From assembly GCA_947644195.1 (NCBI GenBank), contig CANRZB010000005.1:1-64000 (forward strand): 64,000 nucleotides of DNA, read 5' to 3'. The stretch comes from an uncultured Clostridium sp. (lineage in GTDB: Bacteria; Bacillota; Clostridia; Lachnospirales; Lachnospiraceae). The notes below the pieces were generated by a model. That model did not search any database. It saw only the letters and a program-made list of their open reading frames with translations, and was not told the origin of the DNA. The translations under genes were made by a program, and so were the position numbers. Below, one piece after another: positions 6,892-15,273 of the stretch; position 1 is the first letter of the stretch, and every line of letters begins with the position of its first letter.

Positions 6892-9099
6892 ATGATGAAC
6901 AAGAAAAAAGGGATATTGCATCTGTTTGTGATTTTTGCAATTATCGCTCTCTGTGCTTATACGACATTGGTAGGTTTTACCAAGGCACACAGAGGTAGTG
7001 CAAGAAATATCAAACTAGGTTTGGATCTGGCGGGCGGTGTCAGTATTACCTACGATGTGGTAGGGGACAAGCCAACGAGTGAGGAACTGGCAGATACCGT
7101 TACCATGATGCAGAAACGTGCAGAAGTACACAGTACGGATTCTTCTGTAGTCACAGATGAAAAGGGAAGGATCGAGATAGATATTCCTGGTGTATCTGAT
7201 GCAGAGGAAGTTTTGGCTGATTTAGGAAAAGAGGGTTCCCTGGATTTTGTGGCTCAGGATGATCTGACGTATGATGATGACGGGAAACCGGTTTACTCTA
7301 AGGTGATTCTGACCGGAAAGGATATCAAGGATGCCGAAGCCGGACAGACACAGGATGAGAACACGAAAAATAAAGAGTATGTGGTTTCTTTGAAATTAAA
7401 GTCCAAAGGAACCAAAAAATTTGCCAAAGCGACTGCAGATGCAGCTCCTTCCAAAAAGGCAATCCATATTATCTATGATGGTAAAGTGATTTCCAGTCCG
7501 AGGGTTCAAAGTGAGATTACTAATGGAGAGGCACAGATTTCCGGTGGATTTGAGACCTATGATGAGGCAACAGAGCTGGCTTCCTATATCCGTATTGGAG
7601 CACTGCCAGTAGAGTTGAAGGCAGTGCAGTCTCAGGTAGTGGGCGCACAGTTAGGTCAGGATGCTATTCGTACCAGTTTGATTGCGGGTGCTATTGGTTT
7701 TGCGCTGGTTATCCTGTTCATGATTATATTTTATCGTCTGCCTGGTGTAGCGGCATCCCTGGCGCTGGTATTTTATCTGGTTGTCATGTTAGTGGCGCTC
7801 AATGGCTTGGATATTACGCTGACCTTGCCTGGTGTGGCTGGTATCATATTGAATATCGGCATGGCGGTGGATGCGAATGTTATTATCTTTACACGTATTA
7901 AAGAGGAACTTGCTACAGGGAAATCTGTAAAGCAGAGCATCAAATTAGGTTTTGATAAAGCATTGTCTGCGATCGTGGATGGTAATGTGACTACTTTGAT
8001 TGCCGCAGCTGTCCTGTACGCGAAAGGATCCGGTACGGTTAAGGGTTTTGCGACCACTTTGGCAATCGGTATTATTTTATCCATGTTTACCGCTCTGTTT
8101 ATTACTAAAGTCATCCTCAACGCCATGTATGTTCTGGGTGTAGACGATGTGAAATACTTTGGTGTAGAGCGGAAGCGGAAGCAGATTCCATTTGTACAGA
8201 ACCGTGTGAAATTCTTTGTGATTTCCGGTGTTCTGATGATTGCGTGCGTAGCAACGTTGCTTGTGAATAAAACGACCCGTTTGCAGGGAAATATTTTGAA
8301 CTATGGTCTGGATTTCCTGGGTGGTACAACCTATGATGTAACCTTTGACCAGGACGTTAAGATTGACATGGATATGAAGAAAGACATTGAAAAGATGTTT
8401 GGTGGTGTCAGTGGATCCAATGACGTGGTAATTTCAGAGGTGGCAGGAGAACATGCCTTGACGATTAAGACAGTCGAGTTATCTGAGGAACAGCGTAACG
8501 AACTGAATAAGCAGTTGGCCGATAAGTATGGTGTGGAGGAAAAGAACATTGAGAATAATAACATCAGTGCCTCTGTATCCGATGAAATGAAGTCCGATGC
8601 TATTGTGGCAGTGGTTATCGCAGCCATCTGTATGCTGCTGTATATCTGGTTCCGGTTTAAGGATATCGTATTTGCCGGCAGTGCCGTACTGGCTCTGTTG
8701 CATGATGTCGTCGTCGTTTTATTAGTCTATGCCTTGACCAAGATTTCCGTTGGTAATACCTTCATCGCCTGTATGTTGACGATTGTCGGATATTCTATCA
8801 ATGCAACGATCGTAATCTTTGACCGTATCCGTGAGAATCTTGGTAACAAGAAATCAGCAGAGTCTATTGCAAATGTGGTAAATGACAGTGTTACCCAGAC
8901 CCTGACCAGAAGTATCAATACTTCGATTACTACAGCGATCATGGTTATCATGTTAGCGATTCTGGGTGTGGAGTCCGTCCGTGATTTTGCTATCCCGTTG
9001 TTAGCAGGTATCGTCTGCGGTGCGTATTCTTCCATCTGTATCACAGGAACCTTGTGGTATAGTATCAAGAGAATAGGGATGAAAAAAGCGGCGAAATAA
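6892..9099 (+). CDS. secDF: SecDF fusion protein, protein-export membrane protein
   Basis: 735 residues; start at ATG 6892 (or 6895), 9 bases after AAGGAG. The SecD half holds LGLDLAGGVSITY, the periplasmic-type P1 domain and GMAVDANVIIFTRIKEE in its membrane part. The SecF half begins near residue 455 and contains LDFLGGTTYDV and GYSINATIVIFDRIREN. Each half has about six membrane helices. SecDF uses the proton gradient to help release proteins translocated by SecYEG. Fusion of both halves is usual in many Firmicutes. It is monocistronic with its own promoter and terminator. Confidence 0.97.
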   Translation: MMNKKKGILHLFVIFAIIALCAYTTLVGFTKAHRGSARNIKLGLDLAGGVSITYDVVGDKPTSEELADTVTMMQKRAEVHSTDSSVVTDEKGRIEIDIPGVSDAEEVLADLGKEGSLDFVAQDDLTYDDDGKPVYSKVILTGKDIKDAEAGQTQDENTKNKEYVVSLKLKSKGTKKFAKATADAAPSKKAIHIIYDGKVISSPRVQSEITNGEAQISGGFETYDEATELASYIRIGALPVELKAVQSQVVGAQLGQDAIRTSLIAGAIGFALVILFMIIFYRLPGVAASLALVFYLVVMLVALNGLDITLTLPGVAGIILNIGMAVDANVIIFTRIKEELATGKSVKQSIKLGFDKALSAIVDGNVTTLIAAAVLYAKGSGTVKGFATTLAIGIILSMFTALFITKVILNAMYVLGVDDVKYFGVERKRKQIPFVQNRVKFFVISGVLMIACVATLLVNKTTRLQGNILNYGLDFLGGTTYDVTFDQDVKIDMDMKKDIEKMFGGVSGSNDVVISEVAGEHALTIKTVELSEEQRNELNKQLADKYGVEEKNIENNNISASVSDEMKSDAIVAVVIAAICMLLYIWFRFKDIVFAGSAVLALLHDVVVVLLVYALTKISVGNTFIACMLTIVGYSINATIVIFDRIRENLGNKKSAESIANVVNDSVTQTLTRSINTSITTAIMVIMLAILGVESVRDFAIPLLAGIVCGAYSSICITGTLWYSIKRIGMKKAAK

Positions 9100-9122
9100 G
9101 ATATAAATTTTGGCATGGAGAA

Positions 9123-9157
9123 AAGGCTGTCGCATCGTAAGGTGCGGCAGCCTTGTT
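9123..9157 (+). terminator. Terminator after secDF
   Basis: A 12-bp stem (AAGGCTGTCGCA with TGCGGCAGCCTT, one G-U pair; 9123-9154) has a short loop but only a weak U-stretch (TTGTTAT). It separates secDF from the convergent prmA and could act on both strands. Confidence 0.7.
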
Positions 9158-9207
9158 ATGGTGGATGATGTATGATAGCCGGTACCGATTCCTTCGTTTC
9201 CTGTAGG

Positions 9208-10251
9208 TCAGGATTTTCTGGCAACGAAGGAAACCCATTCGCCCATGGTATTTTGTTCCAGGATTTCAAAAGAATTCCGTTCAATGGCGTCTTGTACGGC
9301 CTTTGCTTTTTCCACCAGAATACCGGACGAGATAAATAATCCGCCTGGTTTCATAAATTCTCCGATATGGTCGGCCAGGGGAATGATGACGTCGGCCAGG
9401 ATATTTGCTACGGCAATATCAAATGTGTTTCCGGCTTGTGTCAGGATCTGTTCGCCATCCTCTAATATATTGGCATGAACTGCTGTGATCCGTGTTGGAT
9501 CAATCTGATTCAGCGCTGCATTTTCTGTTGTGGCGGTAACGGCGGCTGGATCAATGTCCAAACAAAAGGCAGAGGCAGCTCCACATAACAGGGCGGAAAT
9601 TGCCAGAATTCCACTGCCACAGCCAGCATCCAGCAAAGTGGTATCCGGCGTGAGATAGTTCCGCAGAGAAGACAGGCATAGCCGGGTAGTCTCATGGATC
9701 CCAGTACCAAAGGAGGAACCTGGATCAATCTGTACAATAATATCCTTTTCGGAGCAGTCCTCCGGTATCGGTTCCCAGGAAGGCTTGATGAGAATATCGT
9801 CTGCAACCCAGAATGGTTTAAAGTGTTCTTTCCATTTATCTTTCCAATCTGTGTCATCTACCACCGAATAGGTTATTGAGGATACTTCTACCGGGAAATA
9901 TCTGCGCTGTTCTTCTATGCGGTGGGACAGGGCAGCGACGAGTTGTTCCGGTGGCAGCAGTTTCTGGTTTGTCTGTTCTGCCTGGAGTTTGGCATCTCGT
10001 AGGGACGAACCTGTGCTATAAAAGGTTCGGTTCTGGTTGTCTGGAACTTCCGTGTAAAACGTAATGGTTGCGGTGCCGTCATCCGGTGGCAATTCCGCCG
10101 GAATATCGGTATACATGCGTGCTTCTTCTTCCGCTGTTGGCAAAACGTGATCTGATATTTCGTATCCATTAATATCAAATTCCAGTAAAAGTTCTCCAAG
10201 GAGTTCTGTGCTGTCTGTTGTTGTTTGTATGTTGTATTGTATCCATTTCAT
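9208..10251 (-). CDS. prmA: Ribosomal protein L11 methyltransferase
   Basis: 347 residues. The L11-binding N-terminal region is followed by WKDKWKEHFKPF, then the PrmA signature DPGSSFGTGIHETT. The SAM-binding motif is LLDAGCGSGILAI and the catalytic-site block is VANILADVI; the C terminus has MGEWVSFVA. PrmA trimethylates ribosomal protein L11. Length is a little above the usual 290-315, due to inserts in the N-terminal half. GGAAAGGAAG precedes the start codon. Confidence 0.95.
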   Translation of the reverse strand: MKWIQYNIQTTTDSTELLGELLLEFDINGYEISDHVLPTAEEEARMYTDIPAELPPDDGTATITFYTEVPDNQNRTFYSTGSSLRDAKLQAEQTNQKLLPPEQLVAALSHRIEEQRRYFPVEVSSITYSVVDDTDWKDKWKEHFKPFWVADDILIKPSWEPIPEDCSEKDIIVQIDPGSSFGTGIHETTRLCLSSLRNYLTPDTTLLDAGCGSGILAISALLCGAASAFCLDIDPAAVTATTENAALNQIDPTRITAVHANILEDGEQILTQAGNTFDIAVANILADVIIPLADHIGEFMKPGGLFISSGILVEKAKAVQDAIERNSFEILEQNTMGEWVSFVARKS

Positions 10252-10298
10252 GATTTCGTTTCCATCTTCCTTTCCTTTTATGATATACTCACAATATC

Positions 10299-10327
10299 AG
10301 TATAACAGTGCAGTTCTGCGGGGGCAA
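10299..10327 (-). promoter_or_regulatory. Sigma-A-type promoter of prmA
   Basis: On the minus strand TTGCCC, a 17-base spacer and TATACT. Transcription would begin about 40 bases upstream of prmA. Confidence 0.55.
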
Positions 10328-10432
10328 TAGCAGATAGAGAGATAGGTTACTTCGTAGACAAATTTACTGGTGTGGGAAGAAGAGATACACAAGAAATAAC
10401 ATGCAAAAAACGGATGTAGAAATGAGGAAAAC

Positions 10433-12160
10433 ATGAAACAGTGGGTTACAAAAGCCTGTCATGCAGATTTACATAAAATTGCAGAGCGGTATCAGGTATC
10501 GGAAGTGTTTGCAGAAATTTTAGTGAAGCGGGGGTTGTACTGCTGGCAGGATATGGATGGTTATTTATTTGACGATATGGGACAGGAGAGAGAAGCCGAT
10601 ACAATGTGGGGCTTGAAAGACGCAGTTTCTCTTTTGTCAGATAAAATCCAACAGAAACGGCGGATTCGGATTATTGGTGATTATGATGTGGATGGTGTTA
10701 TGTCTACCTTTATTCTCTACCATGGGCTAAAACTGCTTGGCGGTGAACTTTCCTATCAGATTCCGCATCGGGAGAAGGATGGCTATGGAATACGGAGTTA
10801 TATGGCGGAACAGGCGGCGGCAGATGGGGTAGATACCATTGTGACCTGTGACAACGGTATCTCGGCAATGGAGGCGGTAAGCCATGCCAAAGAACTGGGG
10901 ATGACAGTGATCATCACGGATCATCATGAAGTTCCGGTTATAGATGGGGCAGAACAGATTCCACCGGCAGATGTGGTTATTGATCCCAAGCAGGGACGGT
11001 GTGGTTATGGTTACCGAGATCTCTGTGGGGCGGGGATTGCTTATAAGCTGATTCGTTCTATGTTGTGCAGCCGGGGAATGGACCAGAAGGCAGATGAATT
11101 ATTGCCGTTTGCTGCAATTGCAACCGTCTGCGATGTCGTTCCCTTGCAAGGGGAAAACCGTCTGCTGGTTAAACAGGGATTACGGCAGATTCAGACTGTT
11201 CCCAATCCGGGATTGCAGGCATTGATCCGGAAAATGGAGTTTTCCCGGGAAATCCGGGCGATGGATTTTGGATTTCGCCTGGGGCCTTGTATCAATGCGG
11301 CGGGAAGATTAGAAGATGCAGCCAAGGGGTTGGAGCTTTTTCTGGAATCGGATCCCGGAGCGGCGTTTGAGAAAGCAGAATATCTCTATCATTTAAATGA
11401 AACCCGCAAAGATATGACGTTCCGGGAAACAGCAGCGGCAGTCAGGCAGATTGAAGCGGCAGAGCTGCCACAGGTGTTGGTGGTGTATCTGCCGGAATGT
11501 CATGAGAGTGTAGCCGGTATCGTGGCGGGAAGGCTGCGGGAAAAATATTACCGCCCAGTTTATATGATTACGGATTCCGGCGATCATTTAAAAGGTTCTG
11601 GCAGATCCATTCCCGGATATCATATGCAGCAAGCGTTATTGGCATGCAGAGAACATCTGATGGAGTTTGGCGGTCATGCCATGGCTGCCGGTTTTTCGCT
11701 GAAAAAGACGGAACTTGCTGCTCTGCGGCAGGCGTTGTTGCGTCAATGTACCTTGACAGAGGCAGATATGGTGGAGAAAGTATATTTTGATAAAGAGGTA
11801 AACTTGTCGGAGATAGACCAGTCGCTGGTTACGCAGCTTGCATGGCTAGAACCCCTGGGGGAAGGAAATCCGGGTGCGGTTTTTGCCAAGCGGGATGCGG
11901 TAGTTCACTCGGTACGCATGTGTGGGAAAGAGAACCAGGTTGCACAGATTCAGATTGTGGAAGATGGGAATATATACCGGGCGGTGGATTTCCATGCGGA
12001 AGATTGCCTGGGAGCGGCAGTTTGTGCCAGATATGGAACCGAAGAATGGGAGAGGATGAAAACCGGTGCAGAGGGAGACTGGAAACTGAATATCCTGTTT
12101 ACCGCAGAGCTGGATCGTCAATATGGTTCGTTGCAATTGCAGTTGTCGGACTGCCAGTAG
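10433..12160 (+). CDS. recJ: Single-stranded-DNA-specific exonuclease RecJ
   Basis: 575 residues, start behind GAGGAAAA. DHH phosphoesterase motifs are all present: IGDYDVDGV, ITDHHE, DPKQ...LCGAGIAYKL and VCDVVPL. The DHHA1 part has ESVAGIVAGRL and FGGHAMAAGF. RecJ degrades single-stranded DNA 5' to 3' in recombination and base-excision repair. Length equals the standard bacterial RecJ core. It is divergent from prmA. Confidence 0.95.
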   Translation: MKQWVTKACHADLHKIAERYQVSEVFAEILVKRGLYCWQDMDGYLFDDMGQEREADTMWGLKDAVSLLSDKIQQKRRIRIIGDYDVDGVMSTFILYHGLKLLGGELSYQIPHREKDGYGIRSYMAEQAAADGVDTIVTCDNGISAMEAVSHAKELGMTVIITDHHEVPVIDGAEQIPPADVVIDPKQGRCGYGYRDLCGAGIAYKLIRSMLCSRGMDQKADELLPFAAIATVCDVVPLQGENRLLVKQGLRQIQTVPNPGLQALIRKMEFSREIRAMDFGFRLGPCINAAGRLEDAAKGLELFLESDPGAAFEKAEYLYHLNETRKDMTFRETAAAVRQIEAAELPQVLVVYLPECHESVAGIVAGRLREKYYRPVYMITDSGDHLKGSGRSIPGYHMQQALLACREHLMEFGGHAMAAGFSLKKTELAALRQALLRQCTLTEADMVEKVYFDKEVNLSEIDQSLVTQLAWLEPLGEGNPGAVFAKRDAVVHSVRMCGKENQVAQIQIVEDGNIYRAVDFHAEDCLGAAVCARYGTEEWERMKTGAEGDWKLNILFTAELDRQYGSLQLQLSDCQ

Positions 12161-12339
12161 AGAGGCTGAAGGTTTTGATGGGAGGGCAACAAGTAGATGC
12201 GCCCCTTTACAAATGAGGTGAATTAGAGTATACTTATTCTTATCTATGTAGTGAATTTGAGTCCATGCCACAGACAGAGACTGACAGAGTCTTTCGTTTT
12301 TCATCAGGAGTAGTGACTGGGGCAGAAAAGAGGATGATT

Positions 12340-12930
12340 ATGGCAAATAACGTATCGTTAGATGAAACTTTGTTTTATCAATACATGATTAATAATAATT
12401 CTACCAGTACGATGCTGAATGCAATTTCCGGGAATCAAACGGATAATAGTACGAATTCGTTGCTGTCGGCGCTCGGTGGATTACAGGGAATCAATGGTTT
12501 TGGGACGGGCAGTATTTCAGATGTGGCTACCCTCTTAGGTCTGGGCGGCGGAGCCTATGGCGGCATTGGTTCTGTCAACAGCTTTTCCAGCGTGTTGCAG
12601 ACATATCTGACTGCAGAGCGGAAAGATGCAGCGGAGATGGCGGAGAAGATTGAAGATGTCATGGAAGAGGTGACGGATGCTTCTGAGAAAGAGTCTCGTT
12701 CTTACCAAACGTTAGAGGAGATCTATGAATATTTTCAGGATCGCTCCTCGGATCGTGCTTACTCTTTGTTATCAGGTCTGACTGGTACTGCGGAAAAAAC
12801 ATCTACCGATCGTAGTTCGTCAAATGCAGCGGCGGGAGCTGTGGAAACGGCAGATTTTGATTTTGATGGATTTGAGGCAGAGACCGATGAAATGATTGAT
12901 TCCATGATGAGTGAAACGGAAATGATATAA
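12340..12930 (+). CDS. Unrecognised acidic, low-complexity protein
   Basis: 196 residues from ATG 12340, preceded by AGAGG at 6 bases. The N terminus is Asn/Ser/Thr-rich, followed by Gly-rich LGLGGGAYGG, then a predicted coiled-coil or helical part (about residues 85-150, KDAAEMAEKIEDVMEEVTD). The C terminus is strongly acidic with Met residues. There is no signal peptide or membrane helix, and I know no matching family. It is convergent with another unrecognised gene, sharing one terminator. Confidence 0.6.
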   Translation: MANNVSLDETLFYQYMINNNSTSTMLNAISGNQTDNSTNSLLSALGGLQGINGFGTGSISDVATLLGLGGGAYGGIGSVNSFSSVLQTYLTAERKDAAEMAEKIEDVMEEVTDASEKESRSYQTLEEIYEYFQDRSSDRAYSLLSGLTGTAEKTSTDRSSSNAAAGAVETADFDFDGFEAETDEMIDSMMSETEMI

Positions 12931-12946
12931 GAAAATAAGAAAGTTT

Positions 12947-12992
12947 ACGAGGGACACTTCGTGTAAGGAGGTGTCCCTCGTAGTATTTTTTA
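12947..12992 (+). terminator. Terminator, probably bidirectional
   Basis: An 11-bp stem (ACGAGGGACAC with its complement, 12947-12957 and 12971-12981) is followed by AGTATTTTTT. On the other strand the stem is followed by a T-rich stretch too, so it can end both the 12340 gene and the minus-strand gene. Confidence 0.85.
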
Positions 12993-13020
12993 GAATATGG
13001 AATAACTGCTCCTGTTATTT

Positions 13021-14121
13021 TTACCCTTCCTCCAGCATCGGAGTGGCCGGTTCTTCTTCCTGTTCCTCGGATTCTTTCTCCGTCCGGTCCATTTGTGACC
13101 GATACTCTCGGAGCCATTCCAATAATTCCTGCCATTCTTTTCTGGTCAGTGCAAAGTTTCCAATACTGTACTTTTGCTTGAGTTGTTCCATCACGGCAGA
13201 TTCCAGTAATGTCTCAATTTCTTTGATTTTGTCGTCAAATGCCTGGATCCAGTCACGCTTGACTTTTGCGAAATCTTCGCCCGAAGTTTCCGGAAATAGT
13301 CCAAGATCTCTGCCGAACTGGTAGCTGCTGCCGTCGTAACGGTATTGTGGATGGCCGATCCCCTGTTTGTCCCGGTGTGCGCACAGGGCGAATATTTCTA
13401 ACTGGGTTGCATTGCGGGGATCTACCTGGGACAGTACAATCCGGTACACTTCCTGGATCATTCCGTCTTCGTTACAGACATTGACCCGGATAATTGGATT
13501 TTCCGCAGTAGAATCATCCGCATAGCTGGCGTCAAATGTCAGGAGACCACCTACATTACTGGTGGCAAAAGTAGAGCCCAGAATCGGGGAAGTCAGAAAG
13601 GTGTTATCAATGGAATTCCATACTTTTACCTCTTTTCCCTCGTATTCTATGTATTGTGTTTTTCCCTGAATATCCAGAGAATAATTGTAGATGGCATCGT
13701 ATAATCGGCATCCCATATGGTAGCCAACCATATTGCCACGGCTTGCCTCCTGTTCGCTCCACTTGCTTAGAAGTTGTAGGCAATTCCTTTCTTCCGTTTC
13801 ATCCGTAACAGAAATTGTCAGATCTTCTAGTGCACAGGCACTATATTCTGTCCGTTCCAAAACCTGGCTGCATAGTTCTCGAAATTCCAACCAGGTACAT
13901 TGGTTGGGATCAATGTAATGTAACCCCAGTTCCTGCAGTATTTGTTCTCGGTTCCCCGAAAGCTCCTGGTATTTTTCGACAGGAGAGACAGAACTGTCTG
14001 ACGGGTTTTGTCTCATTTCTTCAGGGGCAGGGCTGGATAGCCTATCAAAATTTGACGGTTTCGTTTTATCCTGGGGAACATAATAATTTTGCTCCGGGAT
14101 AGAAAGATGTGTAATATTCAT
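13021..14121 (-). CDS. Unrecognised 366-residue cytoplasmic protein
   Basis: Begins MNITHLSIPEQNYYVPQDKT after AGAGGA. The first 60 residues are low-complexity. A middle region (about 60-270) is well mixed, with a likely globular domain around KVWNSIDNTFLTSP and DDSTAENPIIRVNV. The C terminus is Glu-rich. There is no signal peptide, membrane segment or known catalytic motif. The layout looks like a conserved clostridial hypothetical. It faces the 12340 gene across a shared terminator, which may mean a functional pair, but nothing else supports that. Confidence 0.65.
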   Translation of the reverse strand: MNITHLSIPEQNYYVPQDKTKPSNFDRLSSPAPEEMRQNPSDSSVSPVEKYQELSGNREQILQELGLHYIDPNQCTWLEFRELCSQVLERTEYSACALEDLTISVTDETEERNCLQLLSKWSEQEASRGNMVGYHMGCRLYDAIYNYSLDIQGKTQYIEYEGKEVKVWNSIDNTFLTSPILGSTFATSNVGGLLTFDASYADDSTAENPIIRVNVCNEDGMIQEVYRIVLSQVDPRNATQLEIFALCAHRDKQGIGHPQYRYDGSSYQFGRDLGLFPETSGEDFAKVKRDWIQAFDDKIKEIETLLESAVMEQLKQKYSIGNFALTRKEWQELLEWLREYRSQMDRTEKESEEQEEEPATPMLEEG

Positions 14122-14506
14122 TTATCCTCTTTTCTACACTGCTATTGCTGTTGCCAAGCGGAATCAGCATGCATATTGTCGGACAATGTTTGTGACAAGC
14201 AGTGCGCAGACACAAACTTGTCAGTAATACTTTTTCCACTTAAAAGAGTCATTTTAAGAATGATCTGATGTTCCGGGATCTAATTTACTTTGGCTTTTCT
14301 ATCGGTCAAAGCCATACTCGCTCTCCTGATTAGGTCCAAACGATTTGTCAGAAAATCTTTCAGATCTGTTCTGACGTATTTTGTTTCCGGGTTCGGGTGC
14401 TCCTCCTTTCCTAGCGATGATTTACAAAGGGAACCAAGTTCCTTCTGTCGCTATTTCAGACATTCTTATGATATATCGGAGTTTTTGGTGAAGATAGAAA
14501 CCCTGT
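14122..14506 (-). other. Gene-poor gap with hairpins and one tiny open frame
   Basis: No convincing gene in 385 bases. Seen on the minus strand: a GTCAGAA/TTCTGAC hairpin (about 14346-14375), a GGCTTT/AAAGCC hairpin (14291-14312) and a 36-codon frame (14252 to 14142) without a ribosome binding site. Together they suggest a structured leader of the 14121 gene, but they match no riboswitch family I know. Confidence 0.35.
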
Positions 14507-14980
14507 TTAAATATCATCCAAGGTATGTAACTGGGTAAACTGATAGTGCAGATAGAAACGAAAGACCAGTGTTCCCCCCAAGCGAGTGATAATATTGGCG
14601 ATCATTAAAAAGCCGGGATAAATTCGTAAAATAGGGGATAGGTCAGTCGGCATGATTCGGACCTGCCAGATGCATAAAAAGAGCAAAAGCAGAGGAGTAG
14701 AGTTTTTCTCGGCTCGGTATTTGGCATCCGAATAATGATATTTTTGCCGGATCAAGGGAAGGACAGGTTCCTGGTCTATGTTAGTACTGGACTTTTGAAA
14801 GACTGCCCGTAGCAACAGTGGCAGCAGTATCGTGACCAGCATAATATATTGGGAGGAAGGGTACAAAGGAAAGAAGACTGGGATCAGCAATGCAAAAGTA
14901 ATCCATCTTGCATAACGGGTTCCAATAAAGCGGGAAAGAGTTCGAATTTCCTGTTTCGTTTTCTGGGTTAAGTGATCCAT
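14507..14980 (-). CDS. Four-helix membrane protein of unknown function
   Basis: 157 residues. Hydrophobic stretches occur at about 25-42, 45-60, 96-113 and 118-140, joined by a cytoplasmic-looking basic loop (QKYHYSDAKYRAEKN). No motif is recognised. It is transcribed away from the C1 peptidase gene, with 293 bases between the two starts that hold a promoter for the latter. Confidence 0.5.
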   Translation of the reverse strand: MDHLTQKTKQEIRTLSRFIGTRYARWITFALLIPVFFPLYPSSQYIMLVTILLPLLLRAVFQKSSTNIDQEPVLPLIRQKYHYSDAKYRAEKNSTPLLLLFLCIWQVRIMPTDLSPILRIYPGFLMIANIITRLGGTLVFRFYLHYQFTQLHTLDDI

Positions 14981-15131
14981 CGTATTGCCTCCTCTTGGTC
15001 GATAGCATTATTATAGTGGAAAACTTCCTGTTTGGTCAAATACGACTATGTGTAACGGTTGCCCAGAGAAAGATTAGCAACGTAGATAAATTTCAGCAGT
15101 AAAAAGTCCAGATAAAAATGTAATTTTCTTC

Positions 15132-15160
15132 TTGTCTGTAGACGATAATTATACTATAAT
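15132..15160 (+). promoter_or_regulatory. Sigma-A-type promoter of the C1 peptidase gene
   Basis: TTGTCT (15132-15137), 17-base spacer, perfect TATAAT (15155-15160). The transcript leader to the start codon at 15274 is about 105 bases. Confidence 0.75.
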
Positions 15161-15273
15161 ACGTGAAACAACGATGGAGTTGCCGATGACAGGATTTTTA
15201 AGCAGTTGAGTGGAGAACAGATCACCGTTTGAGGAATATATGAAAACGCAGGGCAGGATGAAAGGAGGCAGCT

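Noticed and set aside
9694-10064. Plus-strand open frames inside prmA
   Set aside because: They are antisense to the methyltransferase motifs and have no supporting start sites.
14290-14420. Riboswitch (c-di-GMP or glycine type) upstream of the 14121 gene
   Set aside because: The hairpins lack the conserved bases of these families; only an unassigned structured leader can be claimed.
14290-14538. 82-codon plus-strand open frame in the 14122-14506 gap
   Set aside because: No ribosome binding site, overlaps the 3' end of the minus-strand membrane-protein gene and has no family features.
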